A stretch of DNA of 64,000 nt from Orbilia blumenaviensis (Eukaryota; Ascomycota; Orbiliomycetes; Orbiliales; Orbiliaceae): contig JAVHNS010000021.1 in the NCBI GenBank assembly GCA_036872755.1, forward strand, positions 62,001-126,000, read 5' to 3'. The position numbers and the translations under genes are program-made. Positions 40,022-55,000 of this stretch are shown one piece after another. The notes under the pieces were generated by a model. That model had not been told where the DNA came from and made no database searches. It saw nothing but the letters and a program-made list of their open reading frames with translations. Every line of letters begins with the position of its first letter. Position 1 is the first letter of the stretch.

Positions 40022-43000
40022 TTATTTTTTTTTGTAAATAGAAAGCGTAGATTCAGACTTTTGTATACCTAACCCAAAACTAAATAAAAGATCCCCTATT
40101 AAGCTAGTGAAAGGGATTAAAAATAAGTATCATAAGAAATAAAATAATGTCATATATTGTCCAATAACTACATAAGGGGCTTCTACATGTTTAGCTCCTA
40201 ATATAATTAAAATTACAAAATTGGCTACATATATTCAAAAGATAAATTTTGATATAGGTTTAAACTGGAAACCTCTTGTTTTAGATAAATCAAAGTAAGG
40301 TAAAGTTAAAATTGCTAAGATAGCTCCAAACATTGCGATAACTCCTAATAGCTTGTTAGGAATTGAACGAAGAATTGCATAGAAAGAAAGAAGATCTATA
40401 AAAGCTTAACATACAAATTATTAATAAAAGACGGCCGCGTGCTGCACGCGCGGCTGTCAGAGCGCCCACTGCGCGGGCGCTCCGATTAATTCTTCTACGT
40501 AAATTTGTAAATGACAGCCTTATAACCCTAATTTATATAACATTTCTTTAATAAAAAATGGAAGAACTAAAGATCTTAAGTTATCCATATATTCTTTAAA
40601 TATATAAATACGAGGTTTTTTATCCCTGTTATAATGTATCGAACATTTAAGATTAAATTTGTCTTGTAACGTAAACATAAGTCTATCCACGTCTTCATTA
40701 GAAAAAGCATAAACACTTAAATGAAGTCCGCTTCCGTGTTTGCTCCAATAATATTTAATGCTCAAGAGATAATATAAAGCTATCGCTGATCTTCCAGTGA
40801 TCATCGACCAAAAGTCGATGACAACTGGTTTGCTCGGATGTTATAATTGAGTCAGCAGTAATGGCACCGGCGTTATATTTTTTTAAATATATATCTTCCT
40901 TTATAAGGTCTCATTTGATTACGTTTAAAATACATTACAATAATCATATTATCTATGTTTAAAGCTCTAGAAGCTGCACGCATAAAAGTATAAATAGTTT
41001 TTTTATTTAACTCTAAATCAGTAACTTCAATTTTTATAGCATTAGGATGATTTATATAATTAGAATCATAATTAGATTTAGGTATATTAGCTTCTAGTTT
41101 ATAAATATCTTTAAAAAGTAAAGAATTCATAATATATTTTTTAAGAGTGGTTCTATTAGTGTTAAGATTTTTGGCTGCATCAGTTAAAGAAGCATAATCA
41201 TGCGAAACATTTGTTTCAATATTAATAACCTTAACACTTATTACCTTTTTCTTATTTAAGTTAGATAAATTTTTACTTATTTTAACTAGAGCTTCTTTAT
41301 AATGTTTGTATCCTAAAGATGAATAAGCTAATTTTAATACATTGTATTTTGGTTTTAAATAATCCAGATAGTACTGCTCTCTTTTAGCTGTATCTAAACG
41401 ATCGCAATATTCCAAAATTTCTAATTTAACTTTTCTAGCACGCATCGTTTATACGGTGTGTGCGTTAACCATGTCCCGTTTTTACGAAAGCCTAGCATCT
41501 ACGTACTAAGCGTGATGAATGCATCGCAGCCCGCGCATCTAAATGCGCGGGCTGCGACGGAGTTAATATTTCGTAAATATTATGAGGGACTATTTTTACA
41601 TTTAATACATAAATTTTTTCTCTATATTCATTAAAACAGGGAAGTCTCATAGTGGTGAAAGATATAGCACTGTAAACTCTTTTAGTCCTACTGTCTTTGA
41701 CTATTTTTAAATAAGGTATATAATCTTTTACACAATAAAGCTTAAAGAAATTATAAACATAATCAAAGTATTCCTTATGAGCCACAGCAGTTTGAGCGTA
41801 GGCTAAATAGGAATTTCCCGTTAGGGATCTTCTTACTATAGAAGCATCACCGAGTGTAATTCCAACTAATATTTCTTTTATTTCATCAGGAAGAGTTATA
41901 TTAGCTCTTTCTGATGAAGATAGGCGTGTTACGCCTTTTGTCGAACGACCTGATAAAATTAAACCAGGTCCAAAGAAATAAATAACATCAAGATCATGTT
42001 AATCATTATATCACTATAATGCTTGGACTATCTCTTCATTTAAAAATTAATTTATATAATAATTTTAAATTTCTTATGTATAGTCTCTGAGGAAATCATT
42101 AAAATAATAAAATTTATTTGAATTTCCTGCTGATTTTCTATTGTTAATTTACAAAAATAATGTAATCATTATTTTTATTAGAGTTTCCAGCATTTAATAA
42201 GTTTAAGTGACATCTTTTCTTATATCACTCTGGCACTATCGCAGCCGGAGTTTGCATTGGATTTGCCACAAAAAAAATTTTTTTATTTTTTTTTGATTAG
42301 TTAACTTAAGTTTTTTTTTAACATATTCAATATAGTACTATCTCTATAACAAATTGCAGATTTTAAAGCTTCATCGCTACCACCGTAAGAAGAACACATA
42401 AACGCTTTATTGGATTTTTCTGGTAAAGTTAAAGATGTAGCAAACCTAACTTGTCAGCCTCTAATTTCTTTAGTTTTGGGCTTATACAATGGAAATATAT
42501 AATAATTACCTTTATCTCTTCGGTTATTAACAGTTTCAAGTCAGAGGTCTAAACGTTCAATTCAAACACTTTTTTCAGTAATACGCTCATTGTTACTACT
42601 GTAAATTTTTTCAATTAAAAGTTTAAGTCCAAAATATGTATGGTGACCTCCTATATTAATAAGAGTTTTTACTCAACTAAATAACTCAAAAGAATCAGAT
42701 TTTCAATATAAATAATGTAAATGCTTTTCTAGTAATGGAAATAAATTTAAAAATATATTATCTATACCATTTGCATTTAGTACATAAACATTAGTATCTT
42801 GTCGTTTATGTAAATGACTAGTTACACCACAATTATTAAGAGTTTTTAATAATTTAGACATAATTTCAGCATTTATTTCAACACCAGATTGTTCAAGACT
42901 AAACATAGGCAAAATAACTACAGTATTATTTTTTTCTCTCCATTCTAACTTTAAATGAAGAGAACCATCTCCTAGAAAAAACCCTAGTAAAAATAAAAAG

Positions 43001-46000
43001 GAAGGCAAATTAGGGTTTTCTAAATAAGTTTGTTTAGGTATATTATCTAACAATTCAAACTTTAAGTTTAAAGAATCAAGTTTATCTTTAAAATTCAATT
43101 TGTATCTAGGAGCATGAGCAGTTAAAGAATATGCAAGATATACTAATTCTATTTTTAACATTTCTAAATTAGTATTATTGTTTTTTATTAAATTTTTAAT
43201 TTCATAAATACGGGTTAACTTAGATATAGCTTGATATTTAGCTCCATAAAGCATAGAAAAATAAGGTTTAAATACTGAAAAAAATACATCCCACCCTGAC
43301 AGTTTATATTGAATAACAAATTTATTGAATTTATTTATTGTAATACTAAATGTCCCTTTATTTGATAAAGCACTATTTAATTCTAAAAAGAATTCAATAC
43401 TTTTTTCACTTAATAATTGAGTAGCAGTACAAAGAGGATAAAAATTTATATCTGTTTTAAAATGACCTCCTATATATCCTTCAGCCTGAAAAAAACCATT
43501 AACAAGTTCTTGGAACTCCTTAGATGACTTATTTTCGTTAGGTTTAAACATATTTTTTTTAGTATTAAAATAATTTCGTGCTTCTAGAACCGTCATTTCA
43601 ACATCTCCTAATCTACCTAATTTATTTTCTTCTTTAGCAGATATATTTGAATCAGATTCAATCTTAAAAATAAATTCAAATATTGAATATAAATAAATAT
43701 AAAAAAAAGATATATAATTAAAAATTGAAATAATATAATAAACTAATTTAGAATATAAAAACAAAATAAGCACAAAAAAAGTTAAGAATGAATAATAAGC
43801 CATATTAATCAAGTTAAATTTTATGTTATTATTTATAATAAACCCATTAAATTTAATTTAACCAAACAGAATAATTTAATTATAATAATAAATAAAAATT
43901 ATGATTTGATAATTTATTTCAAAATTCACTATAGTATACCTTAAACAATGTTTAATTGTTAATTACCGTCTACTCTTTACACTTTTACAAATATAAATTG
44001 ATTTAGATACGCGGTTAGCCATTTTTAATTTGTTATATTAAATAATTATAAAATTATCTTCTAAATTGTTATCTTACATAAGTAATTAGCTTATTCACTT
44101 TAATTTTTAAATTATAGCTAGATATTAAAAGTTTTAGGCTGTTCCCGTAATTTGATAAAATTTTCCCGCAATTTAATCAGGAACATAGTTTTCTGAATCA
44201 CCCAGAACATTTGGCATAAAGTAAACAAAGAAAGATAATACTCAAATAAACATGAATAAAGTAATTAAATCTTTAAATAGGTAATAAGGTGACATTGTAA
44301 CTCTAGATGAGTTAGATGATAATCCAAAAGGATTACTTGACCCAGCTGTATCATGTAAACCAATTAAATGCATTAATACTAAAGCAGCCAGAACAAAAGG
44401 TAAAACAAAATGTAAAGCAAAGAATCTATTTAATGTAGCATTGTTAACTGAACAATTGTGTTGGTAACCCCATAATCATAAAAATATGAAAACTCTCGTT
44501 ACACTCAACATGTCTCCATGTTGTTCGGATTAAATCATAATCTGATTTTAGTATTTGTCAGGTATATTGAATTTTTCTGCATAACGTGGTATAGTACGAA
44601 GCTGTTTAAGCCATAATAAATACTGTAGTTTCTTATACCCCAAGAGTTTTACTGGTGCATTTTGTATAAATTTAATAACATTTTCAACAGATCTTACACT
44701 AGATACTTTTATTTTAGAACTATTAGTTTTATCTACTCTAACACTTTGAGTTAAAGATAAATATTTAGAAATAGCTAAAATTAAAATATAACCATCAGTT
44801 TGAGAAATTTCGAAACTAGCCACGAAAGAAGGATCAATAGTTGGTTTATATACACTAAAGCAAGCTTCAGCTTCCATAAATCCTATTAATCAAGCAGATA
44901 TATAAGGTATATTTAAAATTGATTCTATAGAATTTAAAGGAGTTTTAGGACGTACGTATGGAGGCAAATCTTTATATAATTTAATATCAGATAAAAGTGC
45001 AGATCTAAATCTTAAATAATCATATTGTTTATTTGAAATAAAAGGATATTTATCAAAAATAGGAAGTATAATATCGATTAAATGAGATTTTTTTCTAATT
45101 TTAAAAAACACTGTTTCAGGTCTAGTTTTGGTTTTTCTAAAGGAAACTACCCCTATTCCTAATAATTCTTTAATTTTATATATAAGTTGAACATCTTTAA
45201 TCCCCAATTCTATACCAAATTCATATAATAAATATTCTCCTTTTTTTGAAATAGAAAATCAACCATCACCTTCAATTAAACCTACTAAATATGCAAAATA
45301 TAAATGTTTTGGATTATTTGTTTTTTTATTAAAAAAACTAAATTTTATTTTTCTTCAGTCTTTAATCTTCATGTATTCTTTTTGTATTCATTTTACTCTT
45401 AATCAAGCCTATTTCATCCAAACCTTTTTGTGTTGTATGTAAATTTTTTTTAATTATTTCACTAATTAAAGAAAAATCTTTTAAATCTAAACTTTTTGAC
45501 CCTCGTAAAGGATATTTATTAAAAAAAGGTATTATAATATTAGTAATATCTGAAATTTTAGTTACAATTAAATCTACAATAAGTCTATTTTTTGCTTTAA
45601 CAACATTACCACAATTTAAAAATTCTTTTATTTTTAGCATTAATTCTAAATCTCTAGAATGCTGACATAAAGAAAAATTTAAAACAACTTGATAACCTAA
45701 TTTGTAAGAAGCACGTTTTGCTATTTTACAATAAAAACATGCTTCACCCTCAACAAATCCAGATAATCAATAAGGATTTATTATCAATTTTGAAGAATCA
45801 ATAATCGGTCGTTTTACAGGTTTAGCAAAAGGAAAACTAGCTTTTAAACTATTTGGCAATCCATTGTTCATTGAAGCTTTAAAATTAATAAGGTTTTCTA
45901 TTCTTTGAATATTAATATGATCACCTTTATTCATTAAATCAACTGCAGCTTTAAATAAAATAAAATCTGCTTGTTTTTGAGTGATTAAAGGAAATTCATC

Positions 46001-49000
46001 AAAATGTGGAATAATAATAGATATTAATTCTTTATATGATTGAACTGAATATATAGCCAAATCTGAATTTTTTCTTAGATTAATAGTCCCAATTCCACCA
46101 AAATAATCTTTTACTAGTTCTAATAATGCTAAATCTTTTATATATAATGTAATAGAATACACAGCTCTTACCTGAAAGCCTGTTTTATATAGTTTTTTAT
46201 CTTTTTTTATAAAGGCAAGATGAAAAGAAGCCTCCCCATCAGATAGGCCACTAATATACCCGCCATGAATTTTTGACTTAGTTGAAAAACATTTAATACC
46301 ATTTAAAATACCCGAGAAATTCAGACCCCCTGTATGTAATCTCTGAGAAACTTCGAAATAAGATTTATTTCTAATCCCTGCTAATTGACCTCTTGTTATT
46401 GGCTTTTTCACGGTTGTATGTTTACAAACGTATCCAATTCCTATATTTGAGGTTATTCTAGCACCAAACAGGGTTTGCATAACAATATCACTATTGTTAG
46501 GTTCTTCAATTATTAACAACAATAATTTTTTTAAACCTCCTCATATGATTTTAATTTTATACTGATGTAAGTATAAAACCCTAGAGTAATTTTCATTACT
46601 TAAAAGACTATATCTTCAACCTTTTATACATTTTTACATATCAATATATAAATAACTTTAGTTAAATAAGGCTGTGAGGATTTCATCTATGTCCAGATTA
46701 TTATGGGTATAATCACGCACTGGATAGTCGTTGAACGTTATTTGATTTTTATTATAATACCTACATCAAATCTTCGCTGCAGATTGTATTAACTTAGGAG
46801 ATACTTATTAATATATACCTGCAATTTACCTCATTAACATTATCGCATTGATGCGATGAATGGAGCTCTGAATAATTTTTAAATTGCTAAATATTTATTT
46901 TCATAATTAAATATAAAGCTAGTAATTTACTAAAATTGGCACATTTTTATAAAAAAGTAACTAAACTAAATCGGATATTTAAGATTTTTATAACGTTCGG
47001 AATTACGTAATTTCTCTAATCAACCTGAATACTGAATATTTTTTAATCCAATTAAAGGATGATGACCAGAAAAAGAAAAAAAATCTATAACTTTTTGTAT
47101 ATCAGCTTTAGAACTAACACCAAATTGTGCATACAATTCTTTATCAACAGTAATTTTTCGAGTAGTATTAAATACTAATTTAAAAGCTTCAAATAATAAT
47201 AGGTGTAATCTCTGTTTAATTTGAAAACAACCATCATTGTTTTTTTTCATTAAGAATGAACCTTCTTATTTCTAATTTTTTTACAGTAAGAGTAGCAGTG
47301 GCTCGAGCTCTAATAGGCTACTACTTATACACACTGTAAATATACAAATTAGAAATTAAATATAATTTATTTTATACTTACCTTGTAAAGGTTTGTTTTT
47401 TTTATTCTTATTTTTTAAATAATATCCTACAAGAGTATAACTGACATTTAGAGCTTTAGCTACATCATTAATAGTAACAAATTTAGCAATCTCTCCCGTT
47501 AACACATTAGTAACAACTAACTTAGGCTCTAAAACAGGCTTAATCTTAACTATAGCTTCTATTTTATATAGCATAGATTTTTCCATGTGTGGCATTACTA
47601 ATTCTCGTAGTAATGGCATAGAACGTTGACGAATATAAATTCTAGGTTGAGTTGGTCTATGATAGTGTAATGTACATTATAAGTTATATCTGACTATTAA
47701 TACATTCATTAAACGTACAACATCTATAACTGAATAAGAGTCGATACAAATTTCAAGACCGTATTCTCGACTAGAACCATCACCCATAATAAGATGGGCT
47801 AAAGCTACAGGAGACAATAAATTATAAATATCCTTAGGAATTACTTTAACTTTGTTTATATAAAAAAGTGAATAAAATTCATTAAAGCAAGGCAAGCTTC
47901 TGGTTCGGAAAAACAACCCTCAGTGCACAATTGAATTTGGAGTACGAGAATTTTTTACCATAGAAGGTAAATAATTGCAATAATGGGAAAATATAGAAAA
48001 AACAAAATAAACATATCCAGAATTTTTATAAGCTTGCTTAAAATATAAACCATAATTTACACCCCTCACAGAAGAAAATAAATAACCATCCGACAAAAGA
48101 ATACCTATTAATACACTTTTTTAGTAAAAAGGGAAATTAATCATATTACTAACTTGTTTTGAAAAACGGCCCGTACCAACTGTAGAAAATAAATTTAAAC
48201 CTCAAATTACAATTGCTAAAGAATTGTTATTAGATAAAGTTGTAAGTTTAGTACTAGTTGAATAATTTCTTACATTTGTACTAGCAGTAATATTTAAGTT
48301 TTCTTTAAACCGAAAATAAGATTCTCTATTAATTGTTCTTGTTTTATATAACTCCTTGCACCTTTTTAATGTAAAAAAAGGATTGAGCTGGGAATATTTT
48401 AAACAATCTGGGTATAAAGAGGAACAAGCAAATCCTACTATTCAATCTCTAAAAAAAGGCAAATTTGCATATTCTAAAGCACTTGTAGGAAGTTCTTGTA
48501 TCACTGGAGCAACTGAAGGTAATTCTGAACATTTTTTTATATTATTATTAAAAATAAACATAGCGAGATTATATTGTGCTCTTCGGGTATTAGTTAAGAA
48601 AAAAAATTCATGATGTAAAAATAAGGGAAATAATACCTCTTGTAACTCTGATTTAGAAAATATTAATCTAACTGTAGGACTTTTTCGATTAGGATAAGAA
48701 TATATTTTACCGATTTTTAATACAGATTGAATATAATTTAATGTAGTGATATCATCTAAATGAATAGAAATAGTTAAATGAATTTCTATTGAATCATTAT
48801 AACTTTTTTTAATTCCAATATAGCCATCTCCATCTATAAAACCTATTAAAAAAGCTAAAAAGGATTTAGGGATAGAAAGGTATTCAGCCTCGGATAATCT
48901 ATTTAATTTAGCAGTACGCGATTTATAATTTATAGTTCCAACCACAGGTAAACCTGCTAAGTAAATTACCGTAAACGAATCCGCAGAGAATATGATAGGA

Positions 49001-52000
49001 TCAAGATTTTTTATGAACTCAACAATATCCTGCCCAACTCAAGGAATAGCACTCATTAAATTAGTAATACTTTTTGTAAAAATTTATAAATTATTAACCT
49101 TTCGTGTTAATAAATTATATTGTTTTAAATAAAATCCAGTGATATGTTTTAGGTATTAATAGGAGAAGAATAAGCCTTAATTCTTTTTATATTTTGAGCT
49201 GTGATTAACCCGTCTTTATTTTTAACCGGTTTACCATCATTTAATCGTTGAGTTATTGTGTTATTACTAACATGTAAAGCTTTAGCACAAGAAACTCCAT
49301 TGGTAAAATAACTAACAGAATTATTTAAAAAAGTAGCTTTAATAATATAAGTAGATCTTATATATCTTTTTTCACTAATTATCATAGCTCTTCCTTCTGA
49401 ATCCACATTAATTAAAGGTTTAGCTTTAATTAGAGAATTTAATTCTGATTCTGTAATTTTATCAAGTACGATTGGGTTAGAGTTTGTAGACAATCTAGAA
49501 TTATTCATAGTATCACCTAGTTTTATAATTAAGCTTTTACCTTCATCTGTTAAATATTTTCCTTGAAAAATTAAAAAAGCTATCGTTTTAAAATCTAAAT
49601 AATCTAAATATTTTTTTGTTCTAAATTGTAAACTATCTAAATAAGGTATAAAAATATTACAAATATAATCAATTTGATATATTTCTAAGACGGAAATAGG
49701 TTTATTATTAGTTTTTAATTTTCTTTTATCGTTGATATTAATTAAACCTGTTGAACTACCTAGAATACAAGAATGTTCATCTAATTGACTTAAAAGAAAC
49801 TCTCTTATTTTTTCTAAAAGAAGTCTATCTATTGTAGTAGTAACTAATGAGAATCGAACAGTCATATCATTTTTATTTAAATAAAATGAACCATCTCCTT
49901 CCAATAATCCAACTAAATAATTTCCTGTAATTCTGATATGATTCAATGGTAAATCAAAAACAACTCTTTTATCATTCATGCTGTCTTTTAATAGAATAAT
50001 TTCTGAATATATTTTTTGTTTATTTAAAGTATTTGAATCTCTATTTATATACATGAAGAAACCTTTTTTAAAAGCCAAGTAATCTAAATGTTTTTTTGTA
50101 TTTAAAGGAAATAGATCAAATATCGGAATTAAAATAGTCTCAATATCTTTTAATTGACTTATAGTAAAAACGATAGTATCTCTTTCATGACTAAATCTAC
50201 CACAATCTAAATTAGTTTTTATTGACTCTAAAACATTTTTATCATCTTTATGTAAAGCAATTCTAAAAATAAATTCAAAACCTATTACTTCATTATCCTT
50301 ATCTTTACGCACTCTAATAAGAAAATTTGACTCTGCGTCACTAATACCTACAAATCACTCAATAAATTCAAGACTAATTTTTTTCTTTAAACCTAAAGTA
50401 TTGAAATTGCTATAAGATCTCACGCTAGTAATACATAAATTTTGTAATACATATCCGGTCCTTAATATATATTAATTTGTTAAGGAAACTGAAAAATTTA
50501 CATAAGATTAAATTAAAATTATATAATTTTGATTTATTACAAAATTGGACTATATCATTATTCTATTAATTTAAACGAATATCACACATATAGTCTCTGA
50601 GATTTATAGTAAATCTGCTGATTGTTCTTAAAGTTTAAGAAGTTTCCAGCATATAGTGTAATTTATTTCTACTGCTATTACTAGAGATAACAGTAGCCAA
50701 GTTTTTAAAATACTACTTGAGGCTTAAACCGACTGTCGTCGGTTTATACCTATTAATTTAATTATAAATTAATAATGTTTACAAGCATATTCCCTGTACA
50801 AAATACACATCAATAACTGAAGTTGTAATTAAATTTTATAATTTAATAAAAATTTAAATATTTAATTACGTATATTTTGCCTTGTGTCAAACATATTGTT
50901 TGAAAAAACTCCGAGCGCACATTAAGCATCATTTCAGACACCCACCGATGGACCGCTCCGTAGCAATAATTTATTTTTATTGACGGTCTTTATGTTAACA
51001 TTACATATTTGACCTTGTTAAACATCGGCATTGCCTATGTATTTTAATCTTAGATTTTTTAATAAAAATTGCATCTATTTAATACATGACTATACTTTAA
51101 ATTTAAACTTTAATATATGACATTAAGGTAGTATTTTATATTTCATCGTTGGAATAAAATATTGTAATACTATACTCCTTAAATAAGGCATAGATTCTTT
51201 ATTTATATATATTAAATATTTATTTGGTATACCTGTTGCTTGAATTATAGTTATTAGCTTAAAATTACTATATAATGCATCAGTTAACAATATACAATCT
51301 GAGTAAGAAAACGAATAAGTTAATATTTTTAAACCCCCATATGATTTATAACCGTTATTCATTATTCACACTGCAAAAGTGAAAGGAGTTAAATATTCTT
51401 TAATAGACTTGGGTACTACCTTTTTATCATTTATATACCAAAGATCATATATTCAATTAAAACTTGTTAAAGTTCAACTAGAAAATCTAATTACTTTTCG
51501 AATTTTACCATGAATACCTAATTTTGTAATAATTTTAGGAATATTTGAATTACAATAACCAGCTTTAGCTAATTCATTGTGCAATCATAATAAATATTTA
51601 ACATGACTTCCCTCTTGAATAAATGTTATTCGTGTTCCATTACTATTTTTATTTTGTTCAAGATTAGCATTTCCTAATAAATAACCAAATATTATAGATA
51701 TTATATTTGGACTATGAGGGCCTACTCTTATTTTAAGTTTTTGACTTTTAACTCTTATAGGAATATTTAATATAATAGGCGTTAGAGAAAATAAAGATGA
51801 ATTTAAATTTAAGCATTTGAGGCTATCTATTTGTAATAAATTTAAAATATTTACAAAAAATTTAAAATTTTCTATTACTAATTCTTCATTTAATGGTATT
51901 ATAAATATTAGCAAGAACATAGAAGATAAAGACATTAAAGGAGGGTATATAATCTGGGAATAACGACTGCTAGCCTTAAGGGCTACAAGTCATAATTCAT

Positions 52001-55000
52001 ATTGTTTTAACTTATATCCTATTAACGGGTGATTGTTATCTGATGAAAAAAAATTAACTGTTTTTTGAATATCCATTTTAGATGTTAAAGATATTTGATA
52101 ATTATCATTATCATCAGGTTTTGTATCGTTAATTTGTTTGTCTGCAACTACTAAACATATAGCTTTAAGAATATTATAATTTTCTAATCCTTTTTGCTTA
52201 ATTTGATAAAAAGCAGAACCATTAGCTTTAATACCAAATGAGCCTTCAGCCATAGTAAACCCTACCAATCAATCTGCAAAAAATTTTAGATTAATATAAT
52301 AATCACAAGTATGTACAGATAAAGAAGGAGCTTTAAATTGAACATCATCTCAATGCATTACATTGTTTTCTATAATATAAGTAAGTAAAGCATACTGATT
52401 TATTCGGTTATTAGTTAAAAACTCAAGATTATATTCTTTGATTAAAGGTATTATAATAGAGATTAAATCTTTTTTTGAAAAAATTAATCTTATTTGATTT
52501 ACAGAATTTAAATGAGATAAAGATCCTGTTCCTAATACTTTTACTAAATAATTAAGTAAGTCTTCATCTCTAGTATGAAGTCTAATTACTAAACGAGCTC
52601 GTATAGTACTTTTTACAGGAAGCTTAGTCTTTTTATTATATTGTTTCTGTGGTCCTATTTCAATATAACCATCCCCATCTACTATACCCATGAACATTGC
52701 CATAAATTTTTTATACGGTTTAGAAGATGAATTAGAAATAAATAAACCCAAACAAATAGTTTCACAACCTCATAGAGACCATGGTAGGCAAATTTATTCT
52801 TTTTTTATAAAATTTTTTAATAAATTAGAAAAGGTTATTGCTTTAATACTCTCTTTCGAGAGCCACTAGAATACATCTTAACACAAGATAAAAATATTGT
52901 GTAACTACCATATATTCGTTGCTCTTTTATAGAATCATAATATGATTCTGATTTAGATCCGCGATTTTCTATTTTCCTTTTAGTCATCTTTATCGTTATT
53001 ACCTTACATGAAATATTAGTTCATTAATTTACTTTATTAGTAAATTTGGTAGATAAAAAGCTTTAAGAAATCCCCGGAATTTGATAGTTTTCAAACATAT
53101 AATAATCACCTAAATTATTAGACATTTGACCATATGGCAGCACATACAATTTAAGCAATATTTGCTAAAACCCGACTATGCATTAAGCATCTTATTTATA
53201 ATTTATATTCAGTAATATTATAAATAAAAGACACCTGTTTGTGTTCTAGTCTGTAACAACCATTATTTAAAATAGCTGACGATCTTCATTTTATAATGTT
53301 AAACGTTTTCACAAACATAGTATAAAATTGTTTTAATTATTTACTCTCAAAAAGAATAATAACATAAAATTAATATACTATGGAATAAATATATTTTACA
53401 TATCTTTTACTATATACATTTTTTTAACAATTCCATTTGTTTTTAACGCACGTCGAATTGTTTTTTCATTACATGAAATATGTTTGGCAGCTGAAACTAT
53501 GTCTTCAAAATTACCCACTAATGTATTATCATCAACCCGTGTTACTATAATAGGTCTTCTATTTTTTTTACATTTATCCTTTGTCTCTTGAGACATTGGA
53601 GGTCTTTTTAAGGCTGCTATACGCAGAAGCTCACGAGTAGTTTCCGATATAGATTTACCTTTATTAAGATTACCTATTCTATTACGACGTGCATCACTAT
53701 AATTATCTCGCATTTTTTTATTTCTAATTAAGAAAAAAGGAAAGTCAACTAAAGGAATAATATAAATTAATTAATTATTAACCATTAAAAAACTAAACTT
53801 TAAAAATTTCTCATTTCAAGTTTGCTGTAAAAATATGTAGGCTGAAATCATTCCCTCACAAAAACCGTTTGATATTTAGATAATAACAATTTCTCATTTG
53901 TTGTAACATTTTTATATTCAAAAATTTTTTGTTTTAATTTTAGTAGAATAAAAATTTATCCTTCAAATTTTTTAAAACTATATCTTCCTTTATAAGGTTT
54001 TTTTTGATTATTTTTTATGAACATAGAAATTACACTATATTTTATATTTGTAACTCTTGCAACTTCATGCATAGAATTATAGATAGTTGTTATATTATTT
54101 TCTATATCAAACACTTCGATTTTTTGTGCAGGTTTTCCCGCTCCTTCAGGTTTTGCTATTCCTTTTTTGGCTTCAGATATTTTTCACGTGTTTCAGCTGA
54201 ATGTGTTTTACCTTTCATAGCGGCTGATTGTTTAGCCCGTGTCTCCTCTGAATGTGATTTACCAAAAATTGGATTATTTTCTCCTTTCATAGCAGCCGAC
54301 AAAATTTTTCGTGCTTCACCTGAAGCATATTTTTTAATAGCTGCTTCACTCATAAGGTTTTTAGACTCTTCGCTATGTTTAAAGCCTAAAGATGAACCAG
54401 CTATTTTTAATATGTTATATTCTGGTAATAATTTATCTATATAATATTGTTCTCTCTCTATACATTTATCTGGTTCACAGTATTCTAAAATATTCAAAGA
54501 AAATTTTGAATAACCTTCTTTTAATAAAGCATTTAATAAATGGCTTTTAGATTTTTTTAAAATATTTTCGATGCTAAGAAGAGAATAATATATACTTAAT
54601 CTTTTAGATAAATTAGTAGCAGAACCCACATAAGTTTTTCCTGTTTCTATGTTTTTCCACTGATAAATACCTGATTTATTTTTGTTTTCATTTAAAATCT
54701 GTAATTTTTGAGTATCAGCATTTTCATATGTTTTTACAGGCTCTATTTTAGGTTTAGATAAATCAGAATAATTACGTTTAAAAAATTTAGAATTAGCTAA
54801 TTTAAAACCTGAAAATTTTACACTATAGTTATCTCGTAATTTGGATGTTGTTTCTGAAGTATGTTTATAACCAAAAGAATTACCAGCTAACGGTAAAATA
54901 TTATATTTTGGATTTAACAAATCTATATAATATTGCTCATGACTTAATAAAGTAAAATTTGTTTTATCTGTTATTTTTTCAGGAATAACTTTAACAACTA

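Noticed and set aside
54004..54444. Plus-strand frame of 146 codons
   Set aside because: Antisense of the NUMOD3-like repeats of the inner GIY-YIG gene; the repeated [18 protein letters not shown] pattern is just the reverse of the repeat units.
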